64,000 nucleotides of DNA from JANXLS01 sp035308565. Its GTDB lineage: Bacteria > Planctomycetota > SZUA-567 > H5-PLA8. The position numbers and the translations under genes are program-made. The notes beneath the pieces were generated by a model that saw only the letters and a program-made list of their open reading frames with translations, had not been told where the DNA came from and searched no databases. Positions 51,768 through 59,900 of the stretch are shown here, one piece after another (positions within the stretch are counted from its first letter, which is position 1; every line of letters begins with the position of its first letter). The stretch spans positions 11,377 through 75,376 of the forward strand of contig DATGGK010000112.1 in the NCBI GenBank assembly GCA_035308565.1, in the 5' to 3' direction.

Positions 51768-53159
51768 ATGAGCGAAGAGATCAGGCCCGCGAAGTTTCGT
51801 CTGTTCGTGATGATGGTACTGCAGTTTTTTATCTGGGGCGCATGGCTGCCGCTGATCTTCGGCTATCTGCCCAGCTTAGGTTTCTCCCCGGACAACCCGC
51901 CCGCAGCGATCGCGCCGTATGTGCCGAGCTTCCTCAAAGTGCTCTTCAGCGAGCAGGCCTTGATTCTGAACATGTTTCCGCTGGCGGCGATCATCGGCAT
52001 GTTTTTCAGCAACCAATTCGCCGACCGCAATTTTGCGGCAGAGCGCTTTCTCGCTTTCAGCCACCTCGTCGGCGGCTTGGCGATGCTGGGTCTTGGCTAC
52101 ACGAAAAACTTCGGCCCCTTTCTTGGCTTGATGTTCATTCACTGCCTGCTGTATGTGCCCACGATTTCGATCACCAATTCGATCGCGCTGGCGAACATGA
52201 AAGACGCGCAGAAGGAATTTGGCATCGTGCGCATGGGTGGCACGATTGGCTGGATTATGGCCGCGTGGCCTTTCACGTTTATTCTTGTCGATTGGGAAAA
52301 AGTAAAGGCCGCGCATCCAGAAGGCATCGTGGCTTGGCTGGGCGCCATCCTTGGCAATGGCCTCACCGGACAGGCCTTGAAAGACGCGACGCACTGGACC
52401 TTCATCGTCGCCGGCATCGCTTCGCTGGCGCTGGCCTTCTACAGTCTCTCGCTGCCGCACACGCCCGCCAAGAAAAAAGAAGAGGGCGCGCGCGAAAGTC
52501 TCGCATGGCTGGAAGCGATGAAATTGTTGAAGCACCCTTTCATTCTGATTCTGTTTCTAGTCACTTTCGTGGATGCCTACGTGCACAACAGCTACTTTGT
52601 GTGGACCGGCAATTTCCTTGGGACGGATGTGTCCAAAGGCGGCGTCGGCATTCCAGGTAATTGGATCATGCCCGTAATGAGCGTCGGGCAGATCGCTGAA
52701 ATCCTAACGATGGCCGTTCTGGGCATGACCCTCAAGCGTCTCGGTTGGAAATGGACGATGGTCGTCGGCGTGCTCGGTTATGCCGTGCGCTTTGCCGTGT
52801 ATTCGTTTCTGCCACAGTACGCGTGGCTGATCATTCTCGTCCAGATTGCGCACGGCATCTGTTACGCATTCTTCTTTGCAACGGTCTACATTTTCGTGGA
52901 CGCGTATTTTCCAAAAGACGCGCGAGCCAGCGCGCAAGGATTGTTCAATGTCATGATCCTCGGCGTCGGCTCGCTCGTGGCGAATTCAATCTCGCCGTAT
53001 CTGTCGCAAAAAGTATTCGTTAACGCCGACGGCACGACAAACTTCCATACGCTCTTTCTGCTCCCGTGCCTGCTCGCGCTCGGCAACGCCATCGCGCTTG
53101 CGCTCTTCTTCAATCCTCCGCCGCAAGCCGACGCCTCCGCCGTCGCCACGGGACACTGA
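51768..53159 (+). CDS. MFS nucleoside:H+ symporter-like permease (NupG type)
   Basis: A 463-residue membrane protein with about 12 hydrophobic helices. The N-terminus (RLFVMMVLQFFIWGAWLPLI) and YGLGYTKNFGPFLGLMFIHC-like region, with MPVMSVGQIAEILTMAVLGM in the centre, match the nucleoside:proton symporter group. It has a large cytoplasmic loop near residues 210-240 with a Lys/Glu cluster (TPAKKKEEGARES). The start ATG 51768 has only a weak GAG upstream. Substrate (nucleosides) is inferred from family resemblance. Confidence 0.82.
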   Translation: MSEEIRPAKFRLFVMMVLQFFIWGAWLPLIFGYLPSLGFSPDNPPAAIAPYVPSFLKVLFSEQALILNMFPLAAIIGMFFSNQFADRNFAAERFLAFSHLVGGLAMLGLGYTKNFGPFLGLMFIHCLLYVPTISITNSIALANMKDAQKEFGIVRMGGTIGWIMAAWPFTFILVDWEKVKAAHPEGIVAWLGAILGNGLTGQALKDATHWTFIVAGIASLALAFYSLSLPHTPAKKKEEGARESLAWLEAMKLLKHPFILILFLVTFVDAYVHNSYFVWTGNFLGTDVSKGGVGIPGNWIMPVMSVGQIAEILTMAVLGMTLKRLGWKWTMVVGVLGYAVRFAVYSFLPQYAWLIILVQIAHGICYAFFFATVYIFVDAYFPKDARASAQGLFNVMILGVGSLVANSISPYLSQKVFVNADGTTNFHTLFLLPCLLALGNAIALALFFNPPPQADASAVATGH

Positions 53160-53190
53160 AGCCCCGCGCGCATTAGCGCGCCGCCGCCGT

Positions 53191-53245
53191 TCCCCTCTCC
53201 CACCGGGAGAGAGCCGACGAGCGTACCCGCTCGCGGGGTGAGGGG
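53191..53245. repeat. CCCTCTCCCACCGGGAGAGA palindrome (family A variant)
   Basis: Arms CCCTCTCCC and GGGAGAG plus an outer CCCGCTCGCGGGGTGAGGGG tail, resembling the long copy at 22419-22506. It may end transcription after the permease gene. Confidence 0.75.
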
Positions 53246-53344
53246 AATGCATCGGCAACTCTCATCGCATTTCAAAAAAATCCCCGCATTCTGTAATATC
53301 TCCGCCCATTCTCCGTCCCCGCATTTGAAACAAGTGAGGTCCGC

Positions 53345-53854
53345 TTGCCGACGGCCGGTGAAGAATTCTTCCGCGATCACTTCGACCGCCTGTATGCCTA
53401 CGTGCAGATGCGCGTTGGCGTTCGTGAATGCGAAGATTTGGTCGGCGACATTCTGCTCCGCGCCATCGAAAAACTGGAACAGCTCAAAGGCGACCCGGCC
53501 GCGTGGCTTTTTGCCATCGCGCGCAGCCGCATCGCCGATCACTTCCGCAGAGGCTTTCAACTGAAGGGGGCGGGGATGAACGCCGTGACGATGCAGCAGG
53601 AAACACTCGAGCAGCGCCCCGCGCCCGCCGCGCGTGTCCCGCTCGAAGAACTCGAAGCCGCCGAATTCCGCGCGCTGCTTCAGCGCAAGCTCGCGCTGCT
53701 CAGCGAACTCGAACGCGACGTGATCGCGTTCAAATTCACCGACGGCCTGTCCAACACGCAGATCGCCCAAGTCCTGAACCTCACGCCGAACAACCTCGGC
53801 GTGATCCTCCACCGCGCCCTCAAACGATTGCGAGACGCCATGCTCGACCCCTGA
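53345..53854 (+). CDS. ECF-type RNA polymerase sigma factor
   Basis: A 169-residue sigma-70 family factor of the extracytoplasmic function type. TTG at 53345 has GAGG six bases upstream. Region 2 begins with FFRDHFDRLYAYVQMRVGVR and includes AWLFAIARSRIADHFRR; region 4 is SELERDVIAFKFTDGLSNTQ, followed by VLNLTPNNLGVILHRALKRL. It is 91 bases before the giant membrane protein gene, which probably acts as its regulator (anti-sigma-like). Its target promoters cannot be given from this window. Confidence 0.9.
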   Translation: MPTAGEEFFRDHFDRLYAYVQMRVGVRECEDLVGDILLRAIEKLEQLKGDPAAWLFAIARSRIADHFRRGFQLKGAGMNAVTMQQETLEQRPAPAARVPLEELEAAEFRALLQRKLALLSELERDVIAFKFTDGLSNTQIAQVLNLTPNNLGVILHRALKRLRDAMLDP

Positions 53855-53904
53855 CCCTGTACCGCCGGCGTCCCGCCGGCCAGTCCCTGCGAGCGAAGCG
53901 AGCG

Positions 53905-53937
53905 TTAGAATTTTGAATTTTGAACTTTGAATTTGGA
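53905..53937. repeat. AGAATTTTGAATTTTGAACT phrase repeat
   Basis: AT-rich phrase (TTTTGAATTTTGAACTTTGA) between the sigma factor and the giant protein. Similar to 26511 and 44915. Confidence 0.65.
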
Positions 53938-53945
53938 GTTACCCC

Positions 53946-56900
53946 ATGCCATTCCTCGACGATTTCGACCACCGCGCAAGCCAACCGCGCCGCCCGCGCG
54001 ACGGCCATTCGGAAGACGACCAGCTTCTGAATTTCGCCGACCTCATCCGCGCGCATCGCGCCGTTCCGTCCGCCGACGAACGCGCGCGCATCCTGCAGCG
54101 CATCCAACGCGCCGAGTCCGCGCTGCGCGCGCGCCGCGCCACCGCGCGCCTGTGGTGGTTCGGCGCCGCCGCGGCGCTGCTGCTGCTGGCCGTCGCGCTC
54201 GCCTCGTACGCGTTCAACGCCATCGGCCCGTCGCGCCCGCGCGGCATCGAGCCGATTGCCACAAATAAATTCAGCAACCCAATCAAACCCGTCGTCCACG
54301 ATTCTGCCGTGAAGGACGATTTCGCGCAGACGAGCTTCCCCGCCGCCGTGCTAGCCTCCTCTAATAGCGACGCCGCGAAGCCTGTCGAAACTGCCGGCGC
54401 CGAGCAGACCGCGCGCGCGCTGCGCGTGCACGGGCTGGTCGTTTACCAATCCAAAAATGAAACGCGCTGGCACATCCTCAAGCGCGGCGACGCGCTCAAA
54501 CCCGGCGACACAATCCGCGCCAGCCAGCGCCTCGACTCCAGCGCGCGCATTCTCGCGCCCGACGGCAGCGCCGTCTCCGCCGGCCCGGGCGCGATTCTGC
54601 ATTACGCCGCGCCGCGCGACTGGTCGCTTGACGAAGGCCCCGCGAAATTCGAAGCCGCCGCGCGCGACGACAAATCCGCGCTCACTGCCGCGACTCCCGA
54701 CGGCACGGCCACGTCGCAATCCGCCGCGTTTGTGCTCAATGTCTTGAAACGCAACGACGCCGAGCCGAAGAAAAACGCGACGCTCTGCCGCGCCATCAGC
54801 GGCAGCGTCGAAATCGCCGCGCGCAATAACCAGGTTCGCGCGCTCAACGCGAGCGACTCCGCGTTCCTGAATTCCACCGGCATCGTCAGCGCTGACGATT
54901 CCAATCCGTTGCCGTGGCTCGACGCGCTGGCCAACGAACAGAATTCCGATCACGGCATCGGCCAGCTTGTCGCGTCCGCCGCAAACGCCAACCAGCATCT
55001 GCCGCTCGAAATCGCCAGCCACACGGTCACCGTCACCTGCATCGATCAAGTCGCGCGCACGTTCGTCGATGAGGTCTTCGAAAACAACACCGACCGCGAC
55101 ATGGAAGGCACCTTCTATTACCCGCTGCCCGCCGACGCCGCGATCAGCGAATTCGCGATGTACATCGGCGATAAGCGCATGGTCGGCGAAGTGCTGGAGC
55201 AGAACAAAGCGCGCCAGGTTTACGAATACATCGTCCGCCAGCAGAAAGATCCCGCGCTGCTCGAATGGGCCGGCGGCAATCTCTTCAAACTGCGCATCTA
55301 CCCGATTCCGCCGAAAAGCCACAAGCGCGTGCAGCTTGGTTACACACAAATTCTCCCGCGCAACAACGGCCGCGTCTCGTACACCTATCCGCTCTACAGC
55401 GAAATGCTGCTCAAAAATCCACTGCGCAATCTCTCGTTTGAATTCCGCGTGCTCTCCAGCGCCGGCCTAGCCGACCTCGCCTCGCCCACGCACCTCTGCG
55501 GCCTCGCCCTCGACCCCGACGGCCGCCGCGGCACGCTCGCCTTTGCCGCGAAAAATTATTCGCCCTCGCGCGATCTCTCCGTCACCTATTCCGTCCCCGC
55601 CGGCGCCGAATGCGCCGCCGCCGGCAACGTCCACGCCGACGAAGCCGATCCGTACTTCATGCTCCAACTCAGTCCAACCGCCAATCTCCCCGCGCCCAAA
55701 GCGCCCGAGCGATTACTGGTGATCGTCGATGGCTCGGCGTCCGCCAGCGCGCAGGATTACGCCGTCGCCAGCGAATTTGCGGCGTCGTGCGCGGACGTGT
55801 CGAGCGATGGGGAGTTCGCCGTGCTGCGCGGCGGACAAAATCCCGCAGCATGTAAATTCAAAGGGGATGAGCCGGCGCAGGCTTTTGGCAAAGTCCCGCT
55901 CGTTATTCGCGCGTCCGATGCATCCGGCGAAAAAATCACTTTTAATTGGCGGCAGATCGCCGGTCCAAACGTGGCAATCGCGGATTCGACGGCTGGCGAA
56001 TTCGACAAGGCCACGCAAAAATGGAAGAGCGCGGCGTTTTTTTTGCCCACAAAGCCAGGCAAGTACGAATTTGAATTGACCATCTCCGATGAACGCGGAC
56101 GGCACACGACAAAGCGATTAGTGCAAGAGATTCTCCCGGCGGTGAAAACGCCCGAAGACCTGACGACTGAGATTCTGACGCCTCCACAATTCTTTGCTGC
56201 GGACGCCGCCACGTCCGAAATCGTGCGCAACGCGCTGGCCGCCAAACCCCCGCTCGGCGCCACCGACCTGCTCGCCACATTCAAAAAAGCCGCCGAATAC
56301 GCCGCCGACGGCAAGCCGCTCCAAATTGTCTACGTCGGCGCTGGCATCGACGTGCTCAACGAACTCAGCGGCCCCGCCCTCGTCGAAAAAATCGCCGCGC
56401 TCTTCAAAGGCAAACCGGTTCATCTCTCCACAGTCGCGGTTGGTTCCAGTTACGAACGCCCCGTGCTGCAAGGCCTCGCGTCAGCGCTCGGCGGAATGTT
56501 CGCGCGCGTCGAAGGCGCCGCCGATGTTCACGCCGCGGTCGGGCAGGTCTTCGACAGCTTCTATCGCCCGCATTTTTCGAACGCGCGCGTGAAGATCGAC
56601 GGCATCGAGACCCGCGACGTTCACTCCGAACTTATCGGCACGCTCGCCGCCGGCGACACTGCCATCGTGCTGGGCCGCTTCAAAACCGCCGGTCTGCCGC
56701 CCAATGCCGACGCGAGTTTCAACGCGCACATCACGTTCAGCGCCGACACCGACGCCGGCCCATTCGAGCGCACGTTCGACGCGCCGATCGTCGCCGCGCG
56801 CAACGCCAACAATTTCATCCCGCGCCTGTGGGCGCGCGCGCACAACGAAGCGCGAATGGCGCAGCTTGGCCTCGGCACGGCGACCGACGACGCGCGCATC

Positions 56901-59900
56901 AAACACGACATCACCGAAAACGCGATCACCTACCAGATTATGTCGCCCTTCACGTCGTACCTCGTGCTCGACAGCGAAGAAGCGTACGAGAAATACGGCA
57001 TCCAGCGCGGCATAAAGCGCGTCGATTGGATGGGCGAAGGTCTCGGCGGCCCGACGAATCTGGCTCGCGAAGGCAAAGCACAGTTTCGTGGCACGACGCG
57101 AGATTATTCTGGGCGCAGGGCAGGACTTGGCGGTGATATCTATCGCTTAAGTGAAAGCGAAGTTGAGTTCGAAGGCCTCGGCGAGAACAAGATGCTCGGT
57201 GATTCGGGCTATGTGCGCGAATTGGGCGAACTTTATGACAGCACAACATTGGCAGGAGGACTGCCCCAGTCGTTCTACTTTGGGATGGACGGTGAAAGCG
57301 ACTATTACGATCGCGGTGATGTGAGCGGGGGTTCATTCACTATAAATGGCGGCTCGATTTCGTACAATTTGGAAGGTGGCATTCCCGTTGACAGGCTTGA
57401 AGGTCTGTCCGCCCTAGGCGCCGAACCCGCGCAAGTTGCAGCCAGTGACCTTAGCTTGTTCAGCGACGACTCGGTCAGCGATTTAATCTCAGTTTCGGGC
57501 GGCCGCGAAAGGAATGTTTTGCGCCGCAGCGGGCTGTCGCTCGACTCGTTGGAGGAAGGGTTCGTTTATCAGCAGGAAATGCTCGGCCGCAACGTGTATT
57601 TCCGCCGTGGCCGCTACAATTACGCTAACCGCTACTTCGCTTCGCAAGTTTTCCCCGCCGATCAAAGCGTGAAAATCGGCGTCGTGCCCGCGCCGTTCGA
57701 ATTCAAACCCGACCAGCCGCTCAAAAATGCCGTACACTACCAGCGAGTCGTTTCACGCAGCGTCAACAATTTCGGCGCGCGCCTCAACTGGGTGCTCGCG
57801 CTCGAATCCGATGAAAATTACAAGCGCGCGCTTAAAGAACTCACGCTGCTGCTCAACGAATTCCCCGCCAACGCCGATCTGAAACTCGAACAGGCGGTGC
57901 TGCTCTTCCGCGACATGGCCGTTACGCCCCCCGCCATTGTTCCCGCGCTCATCGCCGGCGCCACGCCGCTGGATGAAGCGCAAGCCGCGCTCAGCGACGC
58001 GCTGAAACTTTCGGGCAACGACAGCAAAATGGCCGAGCGCATCGCGCAAGTGCTCTCGCAAATCGGCCAGTCCAAACTGGCCGCTCCGCGCTTCGACGCC
58101 CTCGCCCGTGCCGCGGCCAACGCCGACGACGCCGCGAAATTCGCCTTCAGCGCCGCGTACGCATGGCAAAGCGCCGCCGCGCCCGAAAAAGGCACAGCGC
58201 TCTGGGACGATCTGCTCAAACGCTGGCCCGACAGCGCGCTCATCAAGCAGCGCGCCGGCGAATGGATGACGCAGCGCAATCCCAACGACGAACACGGCAT
58301 CCAATTGCTGCGCGACTCGACGATGCGCGATCCGAAATCAGGGCCGAGTCTCGTCACTGCCCTGCTCGGCGCCAATCGCAAGGAAGAAGCCCTCGCCGCC
58401 GCCCGCGCGCAGCTCGACGCCGCCAAAGACGCGCCGGCGGTTTACGCGATCCTCGCCAGTCTCCACAACCTCCGGAACGCGACGGCCGAATCCAAACGCC
58501 TGCTCAGCGCCAAATGCAACGCCGCGCAATTCGGCGGAATCGCCCAATATTGGCGCGATCACAGCGTCAAGAACGACAAGGATTTCATTCGCCTGCTCAA
58601 CCAAAATATCGAGCGCGCCGATCTGCCGTTGCTGGCGCGCGCTCAAGGCGCCTACGCGCTCGCGAGCTACAACATGGGCGGGATGACGCCAGAAAAAATG
58701 TTCAAGGTATTCGAACCATTGCCTCTCGAGCCGAACAGCAAACAGGAGATTTTCGGAAATGAGAGACTTGATCTCGCTACAAACGCGATTCAATTTTTGA
58801 TTCAGAGTGGCAAAAACGAAGAAGCGCTTCAACTCTCGCACGAAGCGCACGACCACATTGGCCCCAACAATGAGCGTCTCATCACCTTTTTCTCCAACGA
58901 ATTCCGCGCCGCCGCCGCGCTCAATAAGGAGGCGGATTTCTTCAAGCGCTACGATTCCGTTTTTTTCAACGACCATCCCAGCGCCAGCGAAAAAGATATC
59001 GCGACGATCACAACCAATGTCGTTTACGCCTACGAAAATAAGAATGATTTCAACGCCGCCGCCGAACGCGTTGCCTGGTTCGCGAAACTTTTCCCAAATT
59101 CGGACGCGGCGCGCGCGATGCATGGCAGCGTCTTGCGCATGTTGGCGCAAATCCAAAAGCCTGACGAGCGAGATAAGGCGCTGGAATCGCTCGCGCAGAA
59201 ATATCCGTCCGATCCCGTCTACGCCGAACTGCGCGCGCGCTCGCTCGCTCAGAAGCGCAAATTCCCCGACGCCATCGCCATCGTCCGCGCCGCGCTCGCG
59301 GCGCAAAATCCCGCGCTCACACCGCAGCGCGCCGACGACGAACGCGCGTCGCTGTTGAAACTGCTGGCGCGCCTTAGCGCTCAAGACGCCAAAACGCGCG
59401 ATGCGTTTTTGATCGAAGCTGCCGAAAAGGAAAAATCGCAGGACCCCGTGCTGCGCGAATGGACCGAAGCGGCGCTGACGTGTTTGCAAACCGCCGGCGA
59501 ACAGGAAAAATATGCCGGCACTCTGATGATGTACATGATCATGGAACCGACCGACCCCGAATGGTCCGCGCGCCTTGGCTCCGCACTGATTGAAATGAAA
59601 AAATTCTCCGACGCGCGAAGCATTTACGAAGCGCTTTCCAACGCCGACCCCAGCGACGCCGCGCTCGCTTTCCAATGCCGCGGCCTTTCGCTGGAACTCA
59701 ACGATACGGCAAGCGCACAATCCTACTTCGACCGCGCCTTCGAAGCGCTCGCGCAAAACACAACCAAACTTTCGCAGTTCGCGACCAACGTCAGCGGCAC
59801 GCATCCCGATTGGGCGCTGAAAGCTTACGAGCGCATGGCCAAAGACCCGGCGCGCTACGGCAATTTCTCGGCGATTGCGATGCAAGCCGCGAACGTGGCC

